A stretch of 64,000 bases of DNA from Azolla caroliniana. Its lineage: Eukaryota > Polypodiophyta. Of the stretch, positions 11,421-20,795 are shown one piece after another (position 1 is the first letter of the stretch; every line of letters starts with the position of its first letter). The notes beneath the pieces were generated by a model, which worked only from the letters and a program-made list of their open reading frames with translations, did no database searches and had not been told where the DNA came from. Both the position numbers and the translations under genes were made by a program. The stretch lies in the NCBI GenBank assembly GCA_043228905.1, contig JBHGNT010000004.1, forward strand, positions 16,182,001 to 16,246,000, given 5' to 3'.

Positions 11421-11675
11421 TACACGGCTACGAAGAGCCGGATGATGCAGGCCCGGTGTGGACCGGATGAGTAGTACCCGGCTACGGAGAGCCGGATGAT
11501 ACAGGCCCGGTGTGAACCGGATGAGGAGTACCCGGCTACGGAGAGCCGGATGGTGCAGGCCCGGTGTGAACCGGATGAGGAGTACCCGGCTACGGAGATC
11601 CGGATGGTGTAGGCCCGGTGTGAACCGGATGAGGAGTACCCGGCTACGGAGAGCCGGATGGTGCAGAACCGGAGG
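11421..11675 (+). repeat. 54-bp tandem repeats in U3 of A1 5' LTR
   Basis: Four complete copies start at 11421, 11475, 11529 and 11583, with a partial fifth from 11637. Each copy begins TACCCGGCTACGGAGAGCCG and ends near CCGGATGAGGAG. Each has an internal inverted pair (CCGGCT...AGCCGG) able to fold. The 54-bp period is a multiple of three, which creates long spurious frames on the minus strand. The 3' LTR has one copy fewer. Confidence 0.92.
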
Positions 11676-11681
11676 AAGAGA

Positions 11682-11764
11682 CATATTCGTAAATATGTTT
11701 CTGAGAGCCCATCGAGGCTATATTTGTAAATAGCCGAAAAGTCATATTAGTATAAATATGACTT
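11682..11764 (+). promoter_or_regulatory. LTR core promoter with three palindromes and TATA box
   Basis: Three consecutive imperfect palindromes occur: CATATTCGTAAATATG (11682-11697), GGCTATATTTGTAAATAGCC (11716-11735) and an AAGTCATA...TATGACTT arrangement (11739-11764). The third encloses TATAAATAT at 11751-11759. The same series recurs in the LTRs of A2, A3 (5' only) and A4. The TATA box inside the third palindrome makes this the likely transcription start region; the palindromes may bind dimeric regulators, which is inference. Confidence 0.7.
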
Positions 11765-12130
11765 AGGGCAAACTTTTATGTGTTGTTGTCATTTTTCTTG
11801 TTGGTGCAAGAAGAAGAGACAATACGTAACGTTGTACAGAGAGAGAGAGAAAGAGGTCGTTGCCTCTGTTGTAACCGCCGCCTGTGGCGAAGATCGTGAG
11901 TCCGAGGTCGTTGCCTCCGTGAACTCACTGTTTTGTACATTCTTACATAGTGACAGTTTGCAGCCTGTGGGCTGCCGTGGTTTTTCCCCTAGTTTGGGGT
12001 TTTCCACGTAAACCTCCTGTGTATATTCCTCTTCTTTTTGTGTCGTGTTCTATTTCCCATTTTCTGTGTGTCAATCTAAGCTCGGTTGTGGCCGAGCATT
12101 GCGCATAAGGAACGATCAGTTCCCGTCAAG

Positions 12131-12142
12131 TGGTATCAGAGC
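12131..12142 (+). other. Primer-binding site of A1
   Basis: TGGTATCAGAGC lies two bases after the 5' LTR. It matches the 3' end complement of plant initiator tRNA-Met, the usual primer for copia minus-strand synthesis. Confidence 0.88.
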
Positions 12143-12158
12143 GAAATCGACACAGAAA

Positions 12159-15100
12159 ATGGACGAATCATTTGGTGGCATGTTCAAGCTCACCGGCTCC
12201 AACTATTCAGTATGGAAGTCGAAAATGAGGGACATGCTCGTTGTTAAAGACCTCTGGCTGCCGGTTCAATTCGGGGACAAGAGACAGGACAAAATCAACG
12301 CCGCGATATGGGAGGTGATGCACATGAAGACAACGGCGTACATACGGTGCTTCATCGACATGAGCCTGTACAACAACTTCAATGAAGAGAGCAAGGCTCA
12401 TGAGCTCTGGGAGAAGATCGGCATAATGTTTCAGAACAAAAATGCTGTCAATCAGGTGTCGGTATTCCGAGAGCTAGTAAGACTCCGGTACCAAGATGGC
12501 TCCAGCATGGCGGAGCACATGAATGCCTTCCAGGGGCTGATCCATCAGGCAACATCTTTGGAGGTACCTCTCGCCGATGAGGTACTAGCACTACTCCTGC
12601 TCGGTTCCCTCCCGGATAGCTGGGAGACGTTGGTTGTCACTTTGGGCAACGCCGGGCCGGAAGGAAAACAGTTATCCCTAGCAAGAGTAAAGTCGAGCTT
12701 GCTAGATGAGGAGGCGCGTCGGAAAGACAAAGATACGAGCTCGGACTCCAAAGTGCTTCTTACCGAATCGGAACGTGGAAGACATAGAAACCGTAGTCCC
12801 CAGAACCGGGAGAAATCGGGGACACGGTCAAAGTCAAGGGGGAGGCCAACTTGCTTCTATTGCGGCAAGCCGGGACACTTCCAAAAGAACTGTCGGCATT
12901 TCCGTAGAGACAAGGAAACCGACGGTACTGATTCAAAGCAAACCCCGGATCGGAACGGTAAAGACCGTAGGGGGCCGGACCGGAAGGGAACGACGGCAAT
13001 CGTGGCAAGCGAAGAAGAGTTGATGCTCATCACCAAGGAGAGTGAAATAAACCTTGCCGGCGACGAGATGACCTGGGTGGTAGACTCCGGAGCATCGTTC
13101 CATCTTACCCCGGACCGGAAATGCTTCTCATCCTATTCAGCCGGTGATCACGGCTGTGTCCGGATGGGGAATGAAGGAACATGCCGAATTGTCGGCATAG
13201 GAGACGTGTGGCTGACAACACCAACCGGATGCAAGTTGCTGCTGAAGGATGTCCGACACGTTCCGGAGGTTCGTCTGAACCTGATATCAGTCGGTCGGCT
13301 AGATGATGAAGGCTACACGGGTAGCATCCGGAACGGTGTCATGAAGTTCAGCAAAGGGAGCCTGATTGTGGCTCGGGCCCGGAAGGTAAACACACTGTAC
13401 CTGATGAATGCCCGGTTATGTCCGGAAGAAGTGAACGTGGCTTCCGACACTGCCGGTGAGCTGTGGCACAAGAGGCTATGTCACATGAGTGAGAAGGGGA
13501 TGAAGAGGCTTGCAGACGACAACCTCATTCCAGTGAAGAACGTGCACTTAGAGAAGTGCACTGATTGTCTGGCCGGTAGGCAGAACCGGACCTCCTTCCG
13601 ACCAAGGCCACCGATGAGACGTAATGCACCACTGGAGTTGGTGCATACGGATGTGTGTCAAGTAGACACGAAGTCACATGCCGGAGCGCAGTACTTCGTG
13701 ACGTTCATAGATGACCACAACTGGAAGCTGTGGGCCACACCGTTGAAGACAAAGGATCAGGTGTTATCCATCGTCAAAGAGCTCCACGCGAGAGTGGAAA
13801 GAGAAACCAGCCGGAAGCTGAAGGCGGTTCGAGCAGATAACGGAGGAGAGTACCGGGGGCAGTTCGAGGAGTACTGCCGCTCGAAGGGAATCCGGCTCGA
13901 ATTTACCGTGCCGAAGACGCCAGAACTAAACGGACTGGCCGAGAGGATGAACCGGACCATAATGGAGAGGGTCCGGAGTATGCTAGCGCATGCAAAACTA
14001 CCCAAGAAGTTTTGGGCTGAGGCATTGTCGACGGCGACATACGTGATAAATAGATCACCCTCAGTGCCCTTGGACGGAGACACGCCACAGAGAGTGTGGA
14101 CCGGTAAGGAAGTATCCTACCAGCATCTGAAGGTGTTCGGGTGTCTCGCGTACGTGCATGTAACAAAGGACCGGAGAGGAAAGTTAGATCCAAAGACCCG
14201 GCCATGCATATTCCTCGGTTACGGTGACGATGAGTTTGGCTACCGAGTGTGGGACCCGGTCGACAAGAAGGTGTTCCGGAGTCGAGATATTATCTTCATG
14301 GAGGACAAGACGCTCGCCGACTGGGAGTCGGAGAAGAAGATAATGAACTCCGAGTCGACCGGTAAGGATAGACTCTACGATGAGCAGACCCAACCGGCAA
14401 GAGACCGGTTAGCACTCGAGGAACCAGCCGGTTACGGTGAGGATACCGAACCGGCAGAAGAAGAAGTAGAGGAAGCTGAGACCGGAACCGGTCAAGACCC
14501 CGAATCGGATTCAGATGAAGAGCAAATGGAGGAGCCGGTTACCGAAGCCCGAAGACGTAGATATCCTCTCAGAGAGAGAAGGGCGCCCCGAAGATTTCCG
14601 GATGCAGAGCATGTTCTGCTGACCGATAAGGGGGAGCCGGAAGACACCCACAACCAAAAATGGTTAAGTGCCATGCAGGATGAGATGGATTCCCTGCATG
14701 AGAACCATACGTACGAATTGGTGGAGTTGCCGAAAGGAAAGCGGGCACTCCGAAACAAGTGGGTGTACAAGTTGAAACCGGGAGATGCCGGCAACCCCCC
14801 GAGATACAAAGCCAGGATCGTGGTGAAGGGGTTCCAGCAGAAGAAGGGCGTGGACTTCGACGAGATATTTGCCCCGGTAGTAAAGATGACCTCCATCCGG
14901 ACGGTGCTGAGTATAGCAGCAAGCATGGACCTCGAGGTAGAGCAGCTGGACGTGAAGACGGCATTCCTTCACGGCGACCTCGAAGAGGAGATCTACATGC
15001 AGCAACCGGAAGGATTTGTGGAGAAAGGGAAGGAGCACCTGGTATGCTGGTTGAAGAAGAGCCTGTACGGACTGAAGCAGGCTCCCCGGCAATGGTACCG

Positions 15101-16156
15101 GAAGTTCGACTCCTTCATGACCGATCAAGGGTACCACAAGACGCAGGCTGATCACTGCGTGTTTGTGAAGAAGTTTGAAGGAGGGGACTTCCTAATACTC
15201 CTCCTGTACATGGATCACATGTTGATGGTCGGACGGGAGCAAGTCAAAATACGGATGCTGAAGAAGGCTCTCAACCGGCAAGACAGATGCTGGGGATGCA
15301 CATCATTCGGGACCGGTCAGTGAAGCAATTATGGCTGTCACAGGAGAAGTACGTGACAAAGGTGCTTCACCGGTTCAACATGTCAGATGCGAAACCGGTC
15401 GGATCGACACTTTCGGCAAACTGCAAGCTATCCGGCAAGCAAAGCCCGAAAATGAAAGGAGAGAAGGCAGATATGATGAAGATTCCATATGCCTCTGCCG
15501 TCGGGAGCTTGATGTACCCAATGGTTTGTACCCGACCGGACATTGGACACGCAGTTAGAGTGGTGAGCCGGTTCATGAGTAATCCCGGCAAGGAGCACTG
15601 GAACGCAGTCAATTGGATACTCCGGTGTTTGAAGGGCACTTCAAATATGTGTCTCCGATTCGGCTCCGAAAAACCTCAACTGGACGGTTTCACCGATTCG
15701 GACATGTCGGCTGATGTGGATACCAGCCAGTCTACATCCGGGTATGTAATGACATATGCAGGGGGAGCTGTTTCGTGGCAGTCGAGGTTGCAGAAGACGG
15801 TTGCATTGTCAACCACGGAGGCGGAGTACATGGCGGCTGTGGAAGCCGGCAAGGAAATTTTATGGATGAAGGACTTCATCGGAGAGCTCGGTATACGGCA
15901 AGAGGAATACCGACTCTATTGCGACAGTCAAAGTGCCATCCACCTTGCTAAAAACGCGGCCTACCATTCCCGGATGAAGCATATCCAGTAGAGGTATCAC
16001 TGGATCCGGGAAAGAGTAGATGACCAGGAGTTCGCACTGACGAAGATCGACATGGCCGAGAACGGGTCAGATATGCTGACCAAAGTGCTGACACCCGACA
16101 AGCTGGATGCCTGCCGGAAGAGAATCGGACTGGTAAGACACCCCATGCCGGAGTGA
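12159..16156 (+). pseudogene. A1 Gag-Pol polyprotein, disrupted in RT
   Basis: The ATG at 12159 follows the primer site and opens the same frame as the intact A3 protein. Order: a gag domain, a CCHC knuckle (CFYCGKPGHFQKNC near 12853-12895), protease (VVDSGASFHLTP near 13078-13115), an integrase zinc region (LWHKRLCHMSE), the integrase DDE core with RADNGGEYRGQFEEY, RT, and RNase H. Three changes disable it: the RT motif YVDD reads YMDH (about 15208-15219); about 28 bp are deleted near 15280 between CCGG repeats, shifting the frame; and a TAG stands at about 15989-15991 in RNase H. The original stop is TGA at 16154-16156. Gag, protease and integrase still read through and could act in trans (inference). 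Confidence 0.92.
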
Positions 16157-16166
16157 AGGGGGAGTT

Positions 16167-16920
16167 TGTTGGGAGACAGGTCCCTCCGGATGGGAAGGGA
16201 GAAGAATAGTGCCGACGAACAAACTCGGCCGAGGCCGAGGCCGAGGCCGAAACCGTATGAGGAGTACCCGGCTACGGAGAGCCGGATGGTGCAGACCCGG
16301 TGTGGACCGGATGAGTAGTACCCGGCTACGGAGAGCCGGATGATACAGGCCCAGTGTGAACCGGATGAGGAGTACCCGGCTACGGAGAGCCGGATGATAC
16401 AGGGCCGGTGTGAACCGGATGAGGAGTACCCGGCTACGGAGAGCCGGATGGTGCAGAACCGGAGGAAGAGACATATTCGTAAATATGTTTCTGAGAGCCC
16501 ATCAAGGCTATATTTGTAAATAGCCGAAAAGTCATATTAGTATAAATATGACTTAGGGCAAACTTTTATGTGTTGCTGTCATTTTTCTTGTTGGTGCAAG
16601 AAGAAGAGACAGTACGTAACATTGTACAGAGAGAGAGAGAGAAAGAGGTCGATGCCTCTGTTGTAACCGCCGCCTGTGGCGAAGATCGTGAGTCCGAGGT
16701 CGTTGCCTCCGTGAACTTACTATTTTGTACATTCTTACATAGTGACAGTTTGCAACCTGTGGGCTGCCGTGGTTTTTCCCCTAGTTTGGGGTTTTCCACG
16801 TAAACCTCCTATGTATCTTCCTCTTCTTTTTGTGTCGTGTTCTATTTCCCTTTTTCTGTGTGTCAGTCTAAGCTCGGTTGTGGCCGAGCGTTGCGCATAA
16901 GGAACGATCAGTTCCCGTCA
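16167..16920 (+). repeat. 3' LTR of A1
   Basis: 754 bp, TGTTGGGAGACAGG... to ...GTTCCCGTCA. It is 54 bp shorter than the 5' LTR, exactly one tandem unit (full units at 16265, 16319 and 16373, partial from 16427). The promoter palindromes, TATA box and U5 hairpin (16872-16889) are present. It is followed by the target duplication ATAAC. Confidence 0.93.
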
Positions 16921-16925
16921 ATAAC

Positions 16926-18066
16926 GAGTACATGGCGCATCACTATGCGTACATGAGGAAGTTGGCGGAAGTGCGTGAGCAGGAGAGTTACGCGGAAGCG
17001 AGATAAGACACACAATGGTGTGCCGCTATGGAGGAAAAGATGTGGGCACTTGATGCCAATGACACATGGGACCTGGTTGACCCTCCCCGACATTGCAAGC
17101 CGATTGGTTACTAGTGGGTGTAGAAGGTAAAGTATAATTTTGATGGTTCGGTCAACCAGTACAAGGTCTGGTTAGTGGCGAAAGGATATGCGCAAACCCA
17201 CGGAATCAACTACAACAAGACCTTCGCTCCGGTAGCGAAGATGACGATGGTTCGTGTGGTGCTGGCATTTGTTGCGTCAAGGGGGTGGCATCTTTACCAA
17301 ATGGACATAAAGAATGCGTTTCTTCAAGGCGGTCTTGAAGAACAGGTTTACATGATCCAGTCCCCCGGATTTCAGTCTAGAATGAATACATTGGCAGTGT
17401 GCCAATTGAAGAAGTCTCTCTACGGATTTAAGCAAACCTTGCGCACTTGGAACGCGAAGATCACGTAGAGAATGTGTCGGATGGGGTTTGTTCCGTCGAA
17501 ATTGGACTCTTTACTGTTCATCTGGAATGGTCCGGATGGTCCAGTATGTATCCTGTTATATGTAGATGATCTAGTCATCACCGAACCCAGTCTCTGAAAT
17601 CGGTCGAGTGAAGTCCCATGTGTCAGATGCATTCGAAATGAAGGACCTAGGAGACCTTCATTACTTTGGCACCCCCAACGGCATATTGCTCTCTCACCGA
17701 CACTATGTGTTGAATATGTTGTACAAGTTCGACATGACCAATTGCCGACCAGTCTCCACACCCCTGGACCGGAATCTGAAGCTTCGTCCTAACTCCAGAC
17801 CGGCTTGCGATGAGAAAAGATTCCGAAAAATTGTCAGAAGCCTTATATATTTGACCATCACCCAGTCCGACATTAGCTATCCAGTCAATTTATGCCAACG
17901 CTGACCGTGGAGCACCTTCAGTGCGCCCACCGAATACTGAGGTATGTTAGTGGCACTAAGGACCGGGGACTGTTATATTGACATGGTATAACCGAAAAGC
18001 TAGTTGAATATACGGATGTCGACTGGGCCGGTGATGCGTCGAATCCTCGGTCCACATCTGGTTACA
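16926..18066 (+). pseudogene. B4 RT and partial RNase H
   Basis: Continuation of B4 after A1. It begins EYMAHHYAYMRK, then the RT N-terminal region with stops (for example near 17004 and 17113), AKGYAQTHGINYNKTFAPVAKM near 17178-17245, QMDIKNAFLQG near 17300, and an intact YVDD near 17557-17568. It proceeds through FRKIVRSLIYLTI to the RNase H start (YTDVDWAGDAS near 18010-18045, STSGYM). Similarity stops at 18066 in mid-RNase H because the A2 LTR begins there; the remainder of RNase H is not found on the far side of A2. Confidence 0.82.
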
Positions 18067-18593
18067 TGTTTTGGGATTTCGGTCCCTCTAGATGAGATCC
18101 AAAGGAGCCGGATTGGACGAGCCGAAGAGGAATCGGACCAGATGAAGCAACTGGACTGAACCAGAAGGTATCTTGATGGATCCGGTGTGAACCGGATCCA
18201 GGAACATATCTGCAAATATGTTTCTGGTGTGCTTGTAAAGGTTATATTTGTAAATATTCTTAAAGTCATATAAGTATAAATATGACTTAGGGCATTTGTT
18301 TCATAAGGTTGTTGTTGGTAGTTGTATCATAGTTGTACAAAGAGAGAGAGAAGAGAAGTTCTCGGGTGGCGAAGATACAGAGCTCGAGGTCATTGCCTCT
18401 GATTCTCTATTGTACCTCCTTTCTCATATAGTGATAGTTGGAGTATGTGGGCTCCCGTGGTTTTTCCCTATTAGGGTTTTCCACGTAAACATCCTGTGTC
18501 GTCTCTTCTGTGTAAGTGTAGGAATCTCCATTTCTGTTTTGTTCTTTCATAAAGTGTTTGAGTCTCGGTTGTGGCCGAGCACTATTTCGCACA
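18067..18593 (+). repeat. 5' LTR of A2
   Basis: About 527 bp, from TGTTTTGGGATTTCGG to CGCACA, just before the primer site. It lacks the 54-bp tandem array of A1 but keeps the palindrome series (near 18208-18288), with TATAAATATGACTTAGGGC at about 18275-18294, and the CTCGG-N6-CCGAG hairpin (18564-18579). This places it in the same family as A1 and A3 while clearly older. Confidence 0.82.
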
Positions 18594-18596
18594 AAC

Positions 18597-18608
18597 TGGT
18601 ATCAGAGC
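18597..18608 (+). other. Primer-binding site of A2
   Basis: TGGTATCAGAGC lies three bases past the LTR end, identical to the site in A1 and A3 and consistent with initiator tRNA-Met priming. Confidence 0.85.
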
Positions 18609-18618
18609 GAACAAGAAA

Positions 18619-20565
18619 ATGGAAGAGTCATTCGGAAGCATGTTCAACCTCATCGGCTCCAACTACCTAGTGTGGAAGTCGAAGATGAGGGACATGCTTG
18701 TGGTCAAAGATCTCTGGCTGCTGGTACAATTCAGGGACAAGAAACTAGACAAGATTGATGCCACAACATGGGAGGTGATGCACATGAAGACAACGGCATA
18801 CATATGGTGCTTCATGGACATGAGCATGTACCACAACTTAAAATGAAGACAGTAAGGCTCATGTGCTCTGGGAGAAAATCGGCACCATGTTGGAGCGCAA
18901 AAACGCCGTAAATCGGGTTTCGGTATTCCAGAAGTTAGTGAGACTCTGGTACCAGGACAGATCTAGCATGGCGGAGCACATGAACGCATTCCAGGGGTTT
19001 ATAGATTAAACAACTTCTCTTGAAGTACCTCTGGCCGACGAGGTACTTGCATTGCTCCTGCTCGGTTCCCTCCCGGATAGTTGGGAGACGCTAGTTGTCA
19101 GTTTGGACAACACCAGGCCGGAAGGAAAGCAGTTGTCCTTAGCAAGGCTAAAATCAAGCTTGCTAGATGAAGAAGCTCACCATAAGGATTGGGAATCCGG
19201 AACCGACCCGAACACCTTGGTTATAGAAGATGACCGTAACCGAGGAAGAGGCTGAAATCGGAGTTCCCAAAATCGGGACAAATCGAGGACAAGGTCAAAG
19301 TCAAGGGGGAGGCCTACTTGTTTCTATTGTGGGAAGTCGAGACACTTCCAGAAGAATTGTCAGCATTTCTAGAAAGAGAAAGGGGCCAACACCACTGATT
19401 CGAAGAAGAGTTTGGACTAGAGAGGTCCGGTTCGGGCAGATAACGGAGGTGAATATTGGGGGCAGTTCGAGGAGTACTAGCGGTCGAAGGGAATCTGGCT
19501 CAAATTCACCGTGTCGTAGACGCCGGAATTGAATGGGTTGGCTGAACGGATGAACCGGACCATAATGGAGAGAGTATGAAGCATGCTAGCACATGAAAAG
19601 TTATCCAAGACGTTTTGGGCTGAGGCATTGATGATGACGACGACATACGTGATTAACAAATCACCCTCAACGCCCTTGGAAGGAGACACACCACAGAGAG
19701 TATGGATCGGTAAAGACGTGTCTTACCGGTATCTGAAGGTATTCGGTTGTCTCGTTTATGTGCATGTTGCAAAAGACAATAGAGGAAAGTTAGATCCGAA
19801 GTCCAGACCATGCATATTCCTTGGATATGGCGATGATGAGTCCAGCTACCGAGTATGGGACTTGGTCAACAAGGTCTTCCGGAGTCGAGACATAGTCTTC
19901 ATCGAAGACAAGACTATTGCCGACTGGGAGTTGGAGAGGAAGATAGTGCACTCCGGGTCGATTGATCGGTCATAAAATGCAAGAATACATCCGATCGGAA
20001 ACCGGATATCAGCCGAAGATTATGATGAACCGGCCGGACTCGGACAAAGAACCAGACCGACCGAGGAAGAAGCTGACACTGAAACCGGAAAAGACCCCGA
20101 ATCATATTCGGATGAAGAACAAACGGAGGAACCAATAGTTGAAGACCAAGGATGGAGATACCCTCTCAGAGAGAGAAGAGCCCCCCAGAAATTTCCAGAT
20201 GTAGAGCACGTATTGTTGACCGATGAGGGGGAGCCGGAAAGCTTCGAAGAAGCAAAGAAAGACACCCACAACCGCAAGTGGTTGAGTGCCATGTAGGACG
20301 AGATGGATTCCATGCATGAGAACCACACATACGAATTGACGGAGTTTCTGAAAGGAAAGAGGGCACTCCGAAACAAGTGTGTGTACAAGCTAAAACCAGG
20401 AGACGCCAGAAATCACCAAGGTACAAGGCCCAGATTGTCGTGAAGGGCTTTCAACAGAAGAAAGGAGTGGATTTCGACGAGATCTTTGCCCCGGTAGTAA
20501 AGATGACATCCATCCGGACGGTATTGAGCATAGCGGCAAGCATGAACCTCGAGGTAGAGCAACAA
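18619..20565 (+). pseudogene. A2 gag, partial integrase and RT start; internally deleted
   Basis: The ATG at 18619 starts a gag like those of A1 and A3 (ESFGSMFNLIGSNY). The frame breaks near 18842 and again near 19008. The zinc-knuckle region is degraded (about 19318-19365). At about 19420 the sequence jumps from the post-knuckle linker straight into the integrase core (RADNGGEYWGQFEEY-like), so protease, the pre-integrase zinc region and half of integrase, roughly 0.85 kb, are missing. The integrase C-terminal part and the charged linker follow. RT begins near 20350 and is cut after LEVEQ at 20560 by element C. Many stops confirm inactivity. Confidence 0.85.
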
Positions 20566-20795
20566 TGTTGGGAATGTCGTCTTCTAATGCGGAACAAGGT
20601 CAACACTCTTCTTTGATAAGATCGTAAATGGATGCAAGATCATAGCTTTGATGGCAGCAAAGACAGAAAAGTAGTTCAACTAGTATGCAAGAGAGAGAGT
20701 CAGGTAGGCACAATGTCAATGAAGTTTATTACAACCTTTTTACAAAATGACCAACCAACCTGTAACTGGGTTACAAAGTCAGTTTATGTACTGAT
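20566..20795 (-). repeat. Truncated 3' LTR of C
   Basis: The first 230 bases match the right LTR closely (start TGTTGGGAATGTCGTCTTC against TGTTGGGAATGCCATCTTC), then similarity stops near 20795 and RNase H coding sequence follows at once. The rest of the LTR, the purine tract and the end of Pol are deleted. Confidence 0.8.

Larger units (their letters stand above)
11321..12128 (+). repeat. 5' LTR of A1
   Basis: 808 bp, TGTTGGGAGACTGG... to ...GTTCCCGTCA. U3 contains four full 54-bp tandem units (11421-11636) plus a partial one. The core promoter has three palindromes and a TATA box (11682-11764). A GA tract lies near 11842, and a GCTCGG-N6-CCGAGC hairpin lies at 12080-12097 close to the U5 end. 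Confidence 0.93.
11321..16920 (+). mobile_element. Ty1/copia element A1, complete but inactive
   Basis: A full-length 5.6-kb group A element with 5' LTR 11321-12128, primer site 12131-12142, Gag-Pol region 12159-16156, purine tract 16157-16164 and 3' LTR 16167-16920. The target duplication ATAAC is exact (11316-11320 and 16921-16925), so it is a clean insertion into B4. The LTRs are very similar apart from one 54-bp repeat unit, suggesting fairly recent insertion. Pol carries disabling changes. Confidence 0.95.
9865..18066 (+). mobile_element. Ty1/copia element B4, interrupted by A1
   Basis: Plus-strand group B copy carrying the protease-integrase linker, integrase, RT and part of RNase H. 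It is split by A1 at 11320/16921: the frame reads to a KWYSYN-like segment, then resumes with EYMAHHYAYMRK, exactly as in the uninterrupted B2 copy (YEYNEYMAHHYAYM). Its left end is lost at the B3 LTR and its right end stops inside RNase H at the A2 LTR. No LTRs survive. It was therefore present before A1, A2 and probably B3. Confidence 0.85.

Noticed and set aside
11421-11675. Regular repeats considered as a CRISPR-like array
   Set aside because: Units are contiguous without unique spacers and lie in the U3 of a plant retrotransposon LTR.
11301-11684. Long minus-strand frame rich in HHPALRSRVLLIRFTPG repeats, and similar frames at 16067-16474 and 63550-63762
   Set aside because: These come from the 54-bp LTR tandem repeat, whose period is a multiple of three; they are not genes.
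14569-15155. Minus-strand frames opposite A1 and A3 Pol, some over 130 codons
   Set aside because: They mirror the well-supported plus-strand Pol frame and show no family of their own.
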